Shown: one piece after another, positions 1-12,320 of the stretch
Layout: every line of letters begins with the position of its first letter
Numbering within the stretch: position 1 is the stretch's first letter
Source: Gnetum montanum
Taxonomy: Eukaryota > Streptophyta > Gnetopsida > Gnetales > Gnetaceae
Length of the DNA stretch: 64,000 nt
Assembly: GCA_015680685.1 (NCBI GenBank)
Contig: MNCI01004721.1
Coordinates: 218,536-282,535 of the forward strand
Direction: 5' to 3'
Translations under genes and position numbers: made by a program
The notes under the pieces: model-generated
What the model saw: the letters and a program-made list of their open reading frames with translations, nothing else
Database searches by the model: none
Told to the model about the DNA's origin: nothing

Positions 1-282
1 ACCTTAAAGTTTCTGATGAAATTTTTTTGAAAAGTTTTCTAACTCCCTAAAGGATTAATAACCTTAATAACATAGAAACATCAATTCTTTCAAAGATTAA
101 CCCTTCTAATAACCTCCAAGATGCTTTATTAATGATGATACATAAATAAATAATAATTAGAGTAATTAAATTAACCATAATCACAACTTAGTCAAAGTGT
201 AACTATTCTTAAGAGATAGAGGTATCCTATTGTTTTAAAGTTACACAATGATTGCTAATCCATGGTCTCATTGTGATTATAG
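1..282 (+). other. 5' leader of coiled-coil-ORF element 1 (cut by window edge)
   Basis: AT-rich untranslated leader lying directly upstream of the ORF that starts at 283. Its order of short blocks matches the reverse complement of about 31652-31910, the leader of element K. This includes a GAAATTTTTTT / TTAACTTCCC-like block and a CCTC..AAAGC/ATTAAT block. The 5' LTR and primer site should lie left of the window. I see no gene in it. Confidence 0.6.
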
Positions 283-3060
283 ATGGCATTAAAACAGAAA
301 TGTTTATAGGAAGGAAAACCCTCGCAACCATGGGAGAAGTAGCCTTGAGTTGGAAGGGGCCAGCAAGAACAAGTCCAAGAATTACTAGAAGTAACCCATG
401 CAATGGGACCTCTTTGTGAGGAGCTTGAAGTGGAATCTATTCGATAGATTCTGAAAGAAGAAGTGCCTATAGAACAATCACAATGAGGAGAAGTGCTTAG
501 ACCCACGCCAAGGCTTAAGGTCACTTTGACTTAGGCTTATCTAGACATCATCAAGTCTCGAGAGACCCAAAGATCAGTTCTTCAAGTGATCAACTTCGGG
601 CCATTTTTTAAGAAAGCTCCAAAGGATGTTAAGACATAATTGCAAGTCTCTCCCATGTGGCTAGTAATCACATCTAGTGGGGAATGCTACATGGGAGAGA
701 CATATCTCTTTTGAAGTAGTTGAATGCCAAGGTCCATTGTAAAAAATCTAGGACATTTAAGTGTCCTATTCGGTAGAAGCTATCACACAGGAACTTGGGT
801 TGCTTGATATCGGAACACAACTGATAGAACTATCCACAAATGGTGATCTTGAGGCCAAGAGGGAGTGGACCTAGCAATGCTATGGGGTTGATCGTAAGGA
901 GTATGGTGCATTCACATTGGCAAAGTGAATTTACTTCGAGATTGTAGCCTATCACCTCAATCTAATGGTGAGGCCAAGCAAGGTAACCACCTTTTTCGCT
1001 CGAGCATGTGTTGCTTCAAAGAAAATGAATGTGAAAGGAAGATCCTACTCTTTTTGTGCCTCATGAGGAAACTTTGCAAAAGGGTAGGCATTATTAACTA
1101 TTCCAATGATACCCTTAGGCATGCTCCTTTGGCCTCATGGTCTTAAATCATGAAAGATAAAATGCCAGTGATAACCCAAGAAGAGGAGTAGTTACGACCA
1201 CCAACTACTTAGGAATCAATACTAGAGGCCCATGTAGCCATTGAGCATCTACAAAAAATTTGAGAACAGCTCATAAGTAACCAAGAGTAACAAGTAGGAA
1301 TGAGTGGGATAGATCCATCTATGTATCGGCCAATGATGAGTCACCTTAATGAGGTCGTTCGAATAGTTAGCTAGATGGAGAGGGGTGGTCCAATCTTCTT
1401 TATTTAAAGAATGTAGCTGCTTGTAAGGTCAGATCCCAATGCTTAGGAAGTGACAGTGTCATTATTGCAACACCATCTATTCCCACTTTCTCGATGCATT
1501 TGGAGAAAGGCAAAGAGGTAATTGTCTTGGTGATGCAACACCATGGGCAAGAAACAACAATTGAAGTGGTGGCTGACCATGTCACTGAAGCATTAAATGC
1601 ACCCATAGCATCTCTACCAAACATATCTACATTTCAAGATGTGCAGACGTTTACAGGCATGGTCAGTAGAAAACTAGATGTAGCCCAGCATGAAAAGTTG
1701 CTGGAACGATTGGTGGGAATTAGGCAATTGACTCTAGAAATCTTTGGTCTTCTGGAAGACATCATTATGATCTAGTTCGAACTATGAAATACAAGGGGCA
1801 CATGTATTATCCTAGAGGTGCAACTAGAAATGGCCCAAGAAAGAAACCAATGCTTGGCTTTGGAGGTTGCTAAACTTTGTGCCTGACTTGCAAATCCTAT
1901 GATCCTCAGCCCAGTAGTAACAAGAGATGAAGCTATCAAATAGCTTTAAGAAAGATTTTGGAAGGTTGAGAAGGAAGCAGTTATGACCATCTTAAATCAG
2001 TCTATGGTAGAAGCAAAAATGATTCAATTCAGAAGGACTTGAACTAGATGTGCCAGGAGAATGAAGCCCTAATCGCATAAAATTATCACCTACGAAATGT
2101 TGATGTTCAAAAGGACCAAATGTAGGAATTAATTCATTAATAGTAGGAGTAGCTTGCCATGGTGAACATAGAATTGAGAAGATTAACTGTAGAGAATCAA
2201 AATCTATCAATAGATGAAGTGTGTGCCTTGCACTAGAAGTCTGCCATCGAAATCACCGCCTAAAAGAATGAGGCCCTTAAATTTGAGAAAGTGAAGAATC
2301 ACTACAAGGACTAGGTTGGCCTACAGAAAGAAGTTAATGAGAAATACATCCAGATGATGAAGGTAAAGATGAATGAAGCCCTCTAGCAACTCCAATAAGA
2401 AAGGAAAATGTGGTAGCCCATCGTTGATGGGGTCGATGCCTACAACAAAGTAGAGATATGCTTGAAGGAGTTGCAAATCAAGGAGATGATAGAGTATATG
2501 GAGTTGGCTAATTTCCAATATGCAAACTTGGTAATGTTGACTACCGGATGATCATGATCAGAGTTAGAACAATAAGTGGCTAGCTTGTATCTATTATATG
2601 AGGTAGAGTTTAAGCACCACAAGGATGCAAAGTGAAAGCTTGACACTACAAACGCTGAACTTGAAATTCGTAGAGCACGGTTTAGAGACCAACGATCAAT
2701 TGCTAAGAACCTAGCTAGATGGATGAATAACTGCCATGAGCTAAAAGACATAGCTAGTATGTTTGACATTGAATGCAAATAGTTCCCTACTTGGTTTTTC
2801 AATGCTAAGGAGCTATTTCCAGCAATGTTGTGTCCCTAGGATGTGCCCATTCCAACCCACATTGGTGAAGCTACATGAATGGTGCATGATCCTAGGAGTA
2901 AGGAGGAGAAAATGAAAGCACTGCTGGATGCTTTTTGCCTAATGTCTGAAGTTGCAATAGTAATAGGATAGCTGCAGCCACATCAACCACTCATGCATGA
3001 AGTCAGTGAAGGTCCCTCGAAGCCTCAAGAACCATCACTACCTAGGACCATCTGATCTTC
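283..3060 (+). pseudogene. Decayed coiled-coil ORF of an LTR element, copy 1
   Basis: I do not recognise this protein family. The ORF starts at ATGGCA (283), the same start context (GTAGATGGCA-like) as the K copy, and runs about 920 codons with many stops and several frame changes. Conserved pieces shared with K and/or J appear in order. N-terminal: RSVLQ-x-I/L-NF-x-PF and PKD-V/I-KT-x-LQ (about 560-640). Then a KREW..CYGVDRKEYGAF block (about 850-920). Middle: SHLNEVVRIVS and RGGPIFF (about 1340-1400), then a VMQH..IEVV block (1530-1575). C-terminal: coiled-coil-rich MIEYMELANFQYANLVML (about 2490-2540) and CP-x-DVPIPTHIGE (about 2825-2870). Nothing like RT, integrase, protease or a zinc knuckle is seen. 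The ORF sits between leader and polypurine tract, where gag-pol normally lies. It could be a captured host gene or a highly derived element protein. Confidence 0.7.
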
Positions 3061-3294
3061 TCCAATAGCTTCACATCATTAAAGAATGTGTTGTCTAGAT
3101 TTTGAAGAGTTGTGTCATGGTGTTCAATTTTGTGTCCTAAACATTGTCATTTTTTTATAATGTGTGGACCTGTACACCTGGGCACTCCATTTTTTTTCAA
3201 GTTAATCAATTTGTTTTGTTTGAAGAAAAGTTACTCAATAATCCCATACCTTTTCAATTTTGTAAAAGAACTCAAGGACAAGTTTTAATTTAGT

Positions 3295-3304
3295 CATGGG
3301 GGTA
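3295..3304 (+). promoter_or_regulatory. Polypurine tract of coiled-coil element 1
   Basis: CATGGGGGTA lies immediately before an LTR starting TGATGA. The same tract ends the internal regions of C (21587-21597), C1 (12310-12320) and J (62089-62099, minus), so these elements share a plus-strand priming site. Confidence 0.75.
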
Positions 3305-4239
3305 TGATGAGTCACATTTAGTTGGCTGCATCAATGAGGCCTCATCGACGGGGCCTCGTCAATTGGTCCTTGTTGATGAGGCCTAGTCAATGCATCTTAC
3401 CATGCATCGATGAGGCCCTATCAATGTAGTGTTGTTTTTTGGCTATAAATACATGTTTGTAGCTGCATTTATGGCAAGTAGAGATTGTAGTTGCAGTAAA
3501 GCTCTTGTAGTTTTTCCATTTGAAAGTTAGAATTTTTTCCCAAGTGCCCGTAGCAGGAGTCATTGAGTATACAAATCTTTATTTGAGCATTATTGTACCT
3601 GAGCATGACAATGTGTGCAACAATAAAGACAAGCTTTCTGATAAACCTTGTAGCACTTTGGATAGATTAGCTATTTCAATTATGCATTCAATGTTTTTAA
3701 TTATTTAATAAATATTTTCCATTTGTTATTAAATATTTCTAGTTATTACATTAATGAAGCAATTAAGCCAGATAGATTACACCCATAAGTATGACCACTT
3801 TGAGCATAACATGTATTTGCTTGGTAATCCTAGTAGCGTTATTGCTTGGTATGCTAAGTAGCATAGTGCTTGGTCACTTAGCAGTGGATACGTGGGTTCA
3901 AGATGTGTATAGAAAGTAGGATCAAATGCTTATGTTAGGATTAGTTAAATGCTAGTTAATTAGTTAATTTAGATTATTAATTAAATTTCCTTTATCCACA
4001 TTTTTGAGAACCAAATTGTAAAACACAAAATGATAAAAATCAGATGCCTTAATTATACTTAACCATACCAACGAACATCACAAGTGTAATTAGAAAGACA
4101 ACGATTGACCTTAAGGCAAGATTCACTTCCTAAAGAACTAGTACACCAGAATGATAAAGTTAGCGAAATTTGACTAGATCGTGCGTGAATGCTTTGTGAT
4201 TTGTATGGTTGGGTGTAGGGGAATCCTCACCACTCATTA
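3305..4239 (+). repeat. 3' LTR of coiled-coil element 1
   Basis: LTR of 935 bp starting TGATGAGTCA and ending CACTCATTA (decayed CACTCATCA). U3 contains repeated direct and inverted boxes of the type TCGATGAGGCC / GGCCTCATCGA (3325-3420). A TATAAATA promoter lies at 3444-3451. The U5 tail (TATGGTTGGGTGTAGGGG) is shared with the other LTRs in the window. It ends exactly where the B LTR resumes at 4240, so this element was inserted into the left LTR of B. Its 5' part is outside the window. Confidence 0.8.
3444..3451 (+). promoter_or_regulatory. TATA box of element 1 LTR
   Basis: TATAAATA, at the position equivalent to the TATA boxes of the C, C1 and I LTRs. It follows the repeated U3 boxes. 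Confidence 0.55.
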
Positions 4240-5444
4240 ATAATATTTATTTACAACCAGTGATAATTGAGACTTCTAGAAACTCTTGTGCAATAATAGG
4301 CCCATAAAATTTAATATTCCAACCATGCTAGCCTCATCAACATTACATATAATATTCCATAAGTCTACATTGTTTTGTACATTGCATATTTATTAATAAA
4401 CAATTCGTAACCAAAACCAAAAAAATTTAAGAAATCTACAAAATAGTATGTCCAAACTTAATCTTTTAATATTCCACCCCACATGTTTACATCCCATGAT
4501 CATATACACTAATATAGCACAAAAGTACAAGGAAAATACAAAGATAACCCACCAATTAAAATTGTTGAAGTAGAAAGTCCAAAATAAGCATAAAATCCTC
4601 AAAAATCTTGCAAAACTTAGTTTTGCTTCAAACAAGTTTCATACTCACGTAGATACGATTGCAACAAATTCCAAATCTAGGTTCAAAGTAAAGAAAAATT
4701 CATCAATGAAGCTCAAAATTTTAAAAAGAGTGGAAAATGGAAGAAAATAGAGAAACAAGATAAGAAAACTAGGTTCAACTCAATTTTTGTTCATATGAAC
4801 AACCAAAAAGACAAAAACCCAAATTCTATGGATAAAGGTTTGGAAGGTGGTGGCAGAAAAGTACAAAGTGCCATGGAGTTATTTAAGAAAAAACTAAGGC
4901 TTATCCTTTATGGATAAAAGTTACTTTTTTTTTTAATTTTGGTTAAGCACATCATGTGCAAAACTCGATTTACTTGTACTTTACCTTTTTTTTTAAAAAA
5001 GAATGTTTTCATAAGCTTAGTTTTTTTCTTCCTCAACTAATGCCTTGTACTTTAAACATACATAATAAATACAATGGGATTTCAAATTAAATTCTGTTTT
5101 AGCCTACAAACTTTATATTAGACATTGTATATGTTTACATGCTAAAATCACATTAAAAAATCACATAACATACTACTACAATTCAAATGCATAAACACTG
5201 AAATCATACATAAAGCATAAATACATACCAAATAGTTGCTCTTATACTTCAATCCAAGATCCTTGCTAGCCACATCACCTATCTAACACATTACATATGG
5301 TTAGCGTACATTATCATGTTAGTTAAGCATGTAAAAACATCATAATTATAACATAAAGATTAAAGCATCATAACATATAAAGTGTAATCATAACAAACTA
5401 ACTCCCATACGACCATGCCCAATGTATCCAAAAGGGATGTAATA
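4240..5444 (-). repeat. 3' LTR of element B (U3 side)
   Basis: This aligns with about 25707-26947. Shared landmarks include GATAATTGAGAC and ACTCCTAGAAACTCTT-like blocks, a CATTGCAT..TTATTAATAAA block and the terminal GGGATGTAA. On the minus strand it begins TATTACATCCC, versus TGTTACATCCC in the other copy. The remaining roughly 1.5 kb of this LTR must lie left of the window, beyond coiled-coil element 1. Confidence 0.8.
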
Positions 5445-6308
5445 CTCTTACTTCCTTGAGAATCTTCCTCTTGGAAGATCTTAGGATGAGCTACACATAT
5501 CTTAGTCTCCACCTTCTAGGTAGCCTCAGCTCAATTTCTACTCCACAAAACCTTGACCAAAGGTACTGCTTTACTACATAGCTATCACATCATGCAATAA
5601 ACAATCTTTATTAGCTACTCTACATAACTAACATCAAATTGTAGCTGTATCCCTAAATGATCAATCACATGATGCTCATTAGGCACATAGTGTCATAGCA
5701 TAGATAGTTGGAACACATCATGTACATGTGTTAACTAAGAAGGTAATGCTATTTGATAGGCCACTCTTCCAATCTTTTGTAGTACCTCCAAGGACCAATG
5801 TACCTAGAAGCCAATTTTCCTTTTGACCAAATTGTGTAATGTCCTTTTGGGGAGAAACACATGATCCCTAACTTCAAAATCTAGTGGTCTTCAATATTGA
5901 TTGACATATGCTGCTTGCCTATCTTATGTAGCTCTTAAGCTATCTCAAATCTCTTGAACTTGCTCTGTGGTGTGGTTTGCCTTACCAAATATGTGCTTAC
6001 TTGCTAGCGATCTTCTATGGTATTCCAATATAAAGACATTCTACATGACCTACCATATAAAATCTCATATGGTATAACCTAAAAACTCTCCTGATAACTA
6101 TTATTATATGCAAATTTAGCTAGTAGTAGCATCTGATCCCAATAATCTTTATACTACAAAGTATAAGCTTTCAACATGTCCTTGAGAATTTGATTCACCC
6201 ACTCAGTCTAATCATCAGTTTGTAGATGATATGCCAAACTCATATTCAGCCTTGTACCCATATCCTTCTAAAATGCTTAGTAAAAATGTGACATGAATTA
6301 AGCATCTT
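5445..6308 (-). pseudogene. B pol fragment: integrase C-terminal half with chromodomain-like tail
   Basis: Translated on the minus strand this gives the end of a gypsy integrase: TEWVNQILKDML, then WDQMLLLAKFAYNNSYQ, YEILYGR, a DHVFLPKRT-like segment, RVAYQIALP and VHDVFQLSML. A VLW..EAT.KVETKI stretch follows, resembling the chromodomain-like end of chromoviral integrases. There are numerous in-frame stops and at least one frame change near 6000. It continues the integrase interrupted by C1, whose other half is at 13380 onward. The 3' LTR follows directly, with a purine-rich GGAAGTAAGAG before it on the minus strand. Confidence 0.8.
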
Positions 6309-7336
6309 TGATGAATCATCAGTTGGCTAAGATATTGTAGATGCTATGTTGTAGATGCTACATCACATTTTTGTTGTAGCATCCTTGTCAGTGTGTCTTG
6401 GTTGCTATGTCAAAGATGTTACGTCGCATCTATTTGATAAAGTCAAATTTTATTCACCTACATATCTACGATGTCGTATATCTAATATCGTAGCACATGG
6501 TATGACATTGTAGATCTAATATCGTGGGATGTGTATAGCCTATAAATACAACACTTGGGTGCATGGATCCATATAAGTTTCATTCTATACTTAGGTAGAT
6601 TCTTGCAATTTCATTCTGTAGTTTTAGCAATAGAGAGTGAATGCCCATAGTATGGTGTTTTTAGCAATTTCATTCTGTAGTTTTTAGCAATAACAGTTGT
6701 ATGGAATCTTTATTCAAGTGAAGTGTACTTGGGCATAGTTCATGATTAGAAATAAAGATCGAGTTTGCTTTCTATCATTGCAGCATTCACTTTGTTTTAC
6801 TGTTTTACTTTGCATAGCTTTTATTATTTTATTAGTTTAATCATTTACATTTCCAAGTACTTTACTTTACTTTAAAGCAGAATGAGAATGATTAGTTTCA
6901 AGCGTTTAAGTATAATCATTTGGTAATCTTAGCAGCATTATAGCTTGGTTTGCCTAGTAGCATAATACTTGGTAACCTAATAATGATTACATGAGCTCAA
7001 GGTGTGTTTGGTAAGCTAGGACCAGATGCTCATTACTCTAGGCTAGAGTAGATTTACATTACCATCATTACTTAGATTTAGATTTCTATTCTCAACTTCC
7101 ATCATGTTTATAACTAGGAGTATTAAAGGCTAAACAACATCAATTATCATATGCCTCACTTTGGACTAAATCATCCATGATAAAGCTCCCACTAGTTCAA
7201 GCGGAGAGACAATGTCTTATGATCAATGCTTAACAATCTAGATGCCATAACTAGTCCCATCCATGGAATTTGATAGGATCATCCGTGAATGCTTGTGATT
7301 CGTATGGTTGGATGTAGGGGTACTTGCCACTCATCA
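6309..7336 (+). repeat. 5' LTR of C1
   Basis: LTR of 1028 bp, TGATGAATCATC ... CACTCATCA. U3 is built from repeated GTAGATGCTA-like and ATATCGTAG-like boxes (about 6335-6530). TATAAATA is at 6541-6548. A short internal duplication of the TTAGCAATTTCATTCTGTAG type lies at 6600-6690. Confidence 0.85.
6541..6548 (+). promoter_or_regulatory. TATA box of C1 5' LTR
   Basis: TATAAATA, preceded by GTATAGCC. The equivalent site in the 3' LTR is 12605-12612. Confidence 0.55.
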
Positions 7337-7337
7337 T

Positions 7338-7355
7338 TGGCACTGTTGTTGGGGA
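7338..7355 (+). promoter_or_regulatory. Primer binding site, tRNA-Asp type (C1)
   Basis: TGGCACTGTTGTTGGGGA follows the LTR end by one base. Against TGGCGCCGTTGCCGGGGA, the complement of the plant tRNA-Asp 3' end, it has four differences, all transitions of C-to-T / G-to-A type. Confidence 0.8.
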
Positions 7356-7468
7356 TGGTGCTAGTTATCTAGATTAGTTATATCATACATGATCATTGTA
7401 AAGGTATTAATGATTTATCTCTTAGAAACTATTAATATTTTAAGTCACACATGTTATCAGCTAAAACC

Positions 7469-10162
7469 ATGTCTTCTTCACATAGGTCCATTAATGCATC
7501 ATATAATGAAAACACTAGTAGGAGAAATAATAAGATCTATATTAAGAAAAAATAAAGTAAACAACCACAAGTAGGGGTTTCCTATGCTCATTTAGACCCT
7601 TACTACACTGAAAACTACATTCAACTAATGTAAAAAATCCTAGAAGAGATGGAGTAAGTCCTAGAACAAGGAGGGCCTCAAGGCCTAGGACCTCCTCCAA
7701 ACCTAGAAGAGATAAATCAAGAGACCATAGGAGGAGATATAGTAGCCATGGTGATTCTCCCTATTTTCCATCTTCCTCTTCCTCTTCCACATCTAGTTCT
7801 AACAAGGATGAATGTAGGTATAGAAATAGATATACTAAGGGATCAAGATGAACATAGAAATAGAAATAGATGAGATCATCAAAGTGGGTATAGATGAGAT
7901 TATCATAATCAAATAAATAGAAATAGAAATTATCACCATGGCATGTCTGATGATGATGAACCCTTGTTGGCTAATAGAAGCATGATATAGATAACAGAGG
8001 TAGTTAGAATACCCCACAAGCATCAAAGGAAAAGTTGCATCAAAAGGCTTGATATGAATAACATTCCTAAATTTGTTAGAGGTTATAACTATAATCCAAA
8101 ATAGCACTTACAAGTCTTCCATGATGCTTGCACCTTGCAGAACATCGAGAGTGAGTGGCAAAAGCTTCAACTCTTTCTGAGGACATTAGTTGACAAAGCT
8201 GAAAGTTGGTATAGATCGTTGGAACCAAATTTAATCCATCAATGGTCCATAATGATGGAACTCTTCAACAAGAAATACGAAACCTATGCAAGAGTGTCCA
8301 ACATGAGAAAACAAATCCAAGGATGGAGGTAAGAAAAACATGAATCCTTGGATGTGGCCTTGGATAGATACTATTCACTACTATGTAGATGTTTAGGCAA
8401 TGTTTTCTCTCAAAAAGAACAACTTTTCCACATCATAGGTGGCCTCATAATCAAACAAGGAAGACCTTTGGGATTTATGTCCAAGGTCAGTTATTCAAAT
8501 TGAAAGCCCATTAGATACAAAGGCTAGTTGAGTAGGTGGCAAAAGAAGGAGAGCTATGTAAACCAGAGAATGTAGAGGAATATAACTGGAATCCAACTTT
8601 TCAAAAGAAGAGGATCCATGTCGATGATAAGGAAAAAGAGACAACTCTTGATTAGGTGATTTCACAAACCTTGCCAATATAAAATTCTATTGCTAAGCTT
8701 AGAGGAAGGATAGATAAATTGTGGGAGTTGATAAATGATAAAGTTACAACTTACATGAAATCCTTAGAGAAGATGGTAGCACAAAAATGATCAAGTAATC
8801 AAAACAAGAAGAGGAAAACGACCAAAGCAATAGGTAGGAATAGTTATCAGCAAAAAGGAAAAATAGTTGTAAGAGAAGAGGCTATAGACTCAACCACAGA
8901 AAAGGATTATGGATGTGACATCTACCAATAAAACCATCCAAAGGGCTATTGCCCAATTATATTACATCTATAAGAGTTTGGGGTTTTTTCTTTGAATCTG
9001 AAGTTTGTACAAAAGTAAATGCCTAGGAAATTACCTTACTCATAAGGTAATTATAGATAGTCCTACAACCAATTGTACTATTCTAGTGGGACTTATCAAC
9101 CTCAAAACTACTATTACTTAGAGTGGAAAAACCCAATGTCATGGGAGATGCTATTAACAAATCAACAATATCCTTATTGCCAGTAGGACCCATATGACTA
9201 CTATGTTTGAGAACCTATTTCTCCAAATGGTTCTACTTCCTTTACCTCAAATTACTACTATTACTCTCCTAAATATCATCAACCTGCAGCATCTCTTGTG
9301 GAATTACCATCTCAAACCTTTTATCCTCCATGACATCCTCAATATTCTCATACTTCCCTCCACCATATGTCCCTACTAACAACACAAGAAGGATTAATAC
9401 CACAACATTAATGGAAGAATGCCACTTGTGCTATGAATGTCCATGTAAATGATAATGCTAGTAGATCTCAACCACAATCTTGAAAACGTCATTTCTTTAG
9501 GATAGTTTTCACACATGAGCATAAAACTCATAGACCTACTAGCTCATTGAAACCAGCACAAGGCTAGTAGGGTGCAACACCCTTTCTCACCAAAACAATG
9601 TCTCCAAATCCTACGCAAGAGCCAACACTCATTACCACTCTAATGCAAAATATAACAGATGAACCTATCATTGTGAAGAGATAGGAAATTCCATACATCA
9701 CTAATAAGGATAAAGGATGCAATTGTGGACCAACCTTCTAGAATGTCAACATAGTCATTACACTAGTCCACAACAAATGTGAAAAACAAGTGTGTGCACA
9801 AGAGAGAGTAGGGGCACTAAACTAAAAGATATTAAGTGGCTAGAAACTTAGAACATTTAATTATCTAAAATGTATATGAAACAATTTGAACCACTTATTA
9901 ATTCCCATTCTAAGAAAATGACCCCAACTAAGAACTTACAAATGGAAATACTAAACCACAATCATACACCAATAGAAAGAGGAACTAAGGACTTAGATGA
10001 TAAAAATTCAATTACCATCACAATTATATGGGATAATAATGAAATAACTAAATCCCTAAGGATGGTAAGTATGAAACCTCAAGTGTATGATCCAAGGAAA
10101 CTAGGGTGCATTTTCCAAACACTTGCCCATGGGTTCAGTGGTGGGGGAGATTCCTTATCTTA
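7469..10162 (+). pseudogene. gag of C1 (decayed)
   Basis: The start ATGTCTTCTTCA (7469) matches the gag starts of C (16302) and F (48653, minus). The N-terminal part contains DDDEPLLANRS (about 7950). The conserved capsid-like core follows: DACTLQNIESEWQKLQL, AESWYRSLEP, MELFNKKYETYARVS, QIQGW and ALDRYYSLL (8128-8385), as in Athila-type gags. One apparent base deletion near 8466 shifts the frame; the protein then continues (AKEEGEL-like, LRGRIDKLWELI). The knuckle CDI..NHPKGYCP (about 8915-8955) has lost its second Cys. A Tyr/Pro-rich tail follows, ending near GEIPYLN (about 10150). Most stops are CAA/CAG/CGA decay. There is no protease motif, unlike element C. Confidence 0.8.
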
Positions 10163-12309
10163 ATTCAGGAATTAATAAGTGTTTTTTCAATTTTTTGTCT
10201 TACAATTATTTTTAATTTCTAATTTCTTATTATACATTTTCACATTTCTTAATACATTTTCCCATTCTTTTATACTTTTCAATTTCTTAATTTTTTAACG
10301 TTTTTGTATTCTTTGATGAGATTTCATTCTTTTCATCTTTTTCTATTCTTACTATCTTTTTCATCTTTTTTATACTTTTTTTTTCATTTTCTCTGTACAT
10401 ATTTTTGATTGTTAATAAAACACACCAAGAATAAGGCAAGATTTAGGCCAATAAGGTGAAGATTTTTCTATGATATCAAATCATAAGGGATTGATTATTT
10501 GTATAGTGAGACCACATCATCCATCCATCCATTCCAATAATAAGAGGTTCTTACCATGGCCATAATGATATTCTTTCCATCATCAAACTAAGAATAAAAT
10601 TGTGATCATTATGCTTAGATAGAAAAGTGAAGAACCAAGTGGGAATGTAAAGGGTGTAACATCAAGGGGATTTGTGGATTTTCTCATATTGTTATTGTGA
10701 GTTCTATCCTATTGTTAATGTTGTATTAAGTCCTTGTAGATCTAACAAAAAATGGAAGTAAGAGTATAATAAGTGTTGCCTTACCATGTCACTGGAAAGA
10801 CATGTTATCCATGCCTAAAGGTAGTCCTCTGGTAAGGTTGATACACTTTTAGGTGTGGTTATACAATGTCATTAAGGGCTAGAGCTTGCTTTGAGGAGGA
10901 CCCACTTGTATAACTCTTATATTTCATACTTTCCGAGTAGTTCCACATTATCTTGTGTCTTTCAAAATATCTACTAAACTTCCATATCATCTAATAATCT
11001 ATTCATACATAAAAAATTCATTATCCATTTCTTATCCATACTATAAACTTTCATTGCTCGAGATTCCTTATTCATCAACCTTGAATGCCAAATTTTTGAA
11101 AATTGTGCATCATTAATGATCCATGATCCTCTAGACAAGCTTTACATCTTCTAGAAATTCCATTTGACTCATTTTTTCTAAGAGAAATTAATGAAAAATT
11201 TGAACTTTTTAATAGTGATGTTGTAGCTATGATGTCATAAGCACCTACAATGTCTGATCTACAATGTTGTGCATATAAAAATATTTTATATATGCACAGG
11301 ATATAGTGAAATTATTCACTTACTCATTTTGTAGAAAGAGAGGTTTTTATAGTTTTTCCACAGCCCTCTTACACACTAGCTTCCAAAGGCCATAACTTCA
11401 CCCTTGTAGCTCTGATCTCCAAAATTCTTGAATCTTGCTGATTCTGGTGTGCTTAACTTAGTCGTTGAGGAGGGGGGGGATATAAGCAAAAATTTAAAAA
11501 TTTGAGCCCAAAATTCTTATTTCTAGAAGGTACTATAAAGGGTAAGTACAAAGAAATAATAAGAATCTTAAAGTTAATCAATCAAATTAAGGCTAGAAAG
11601 ATTTAAATAATACTTCTAATAGATCATATCAACTATTTTAGGCAATAATAAGCTAAGTAACTAAAAGATATAACACCTAAGGGGTTCCTCTTTCTTGCAA
11701 ATTTTTCTAACTTTGCAATTATAATATGATAAGAACTTGATCTAACCAAGGGTATGAGTAAGGTAAAGAGCTATTAAGAATTGGTGTGAACATTCTAATA
11801 ATTGCATACCCTTGTTGATTGTAGATAGTCCTAAAGAGACCACCAAAAGGAGGACCTTCACAACATGGAAGTTATAAAAATGCAACTCCAAGCATCTCCA
11901 TTATGGCCCACACTAACCAAAAGTAGTGAATGAAACTTAGGAGAAACATACCAATTCTAGGGAAATAAAGAGGCCAATGTAGTAGTTAAAATTGAAGGAG
12001 TCTCTGTGCCATACTCAGTAGAGATGACATAAGAAAAAAGAAGAAAAGGATAGAAGAGGAGAAACTTTATAGAAGCTTGATGGCAAAGGGAAGAAGCCAA
12101 AGGAAAAGCCACCACCACCTGAAATTTGAACTACATTGAGTCACTTCAAATTTTATTTTTGTTTTATCATATAACTGTGTCATTTTCTATACACACCACT
12201 ATGGCACTTAGAGTTAGTAGTTAGAGTTAGTCAATAATCTCTTACCTTTTCAATTTTGTAAAGAAAGCTCGACCCTATCATATTAACTAGAGGATGAGGT
12301 TTTAGTCAA
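10163..12309 (+). other. Non-coding 3' region of C1
   Basis: About 2.1 kb without a gene. It opens with a T-rich tract (10163-10395). It then carries two blocks also found in C and D: GACATGTTATCCATGCCTAAAGG-like sequence (about 10770-10840) and the AAGGGCTAGAGC...GAGGAGGACCCACT block (about 10870-10907). The rest shows no conserved feature that I can identify. Confidence 0.6.
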
Positions 12310-12320
12310 TTGTGGGGGTA
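12310..12320 (+). promoter_or_regulatory. Polypurine tract of C1
   Basis: TTGTGGGGGTA sits directly before the 3' LTR start TGATGAATCA. Confidence 0.7.
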
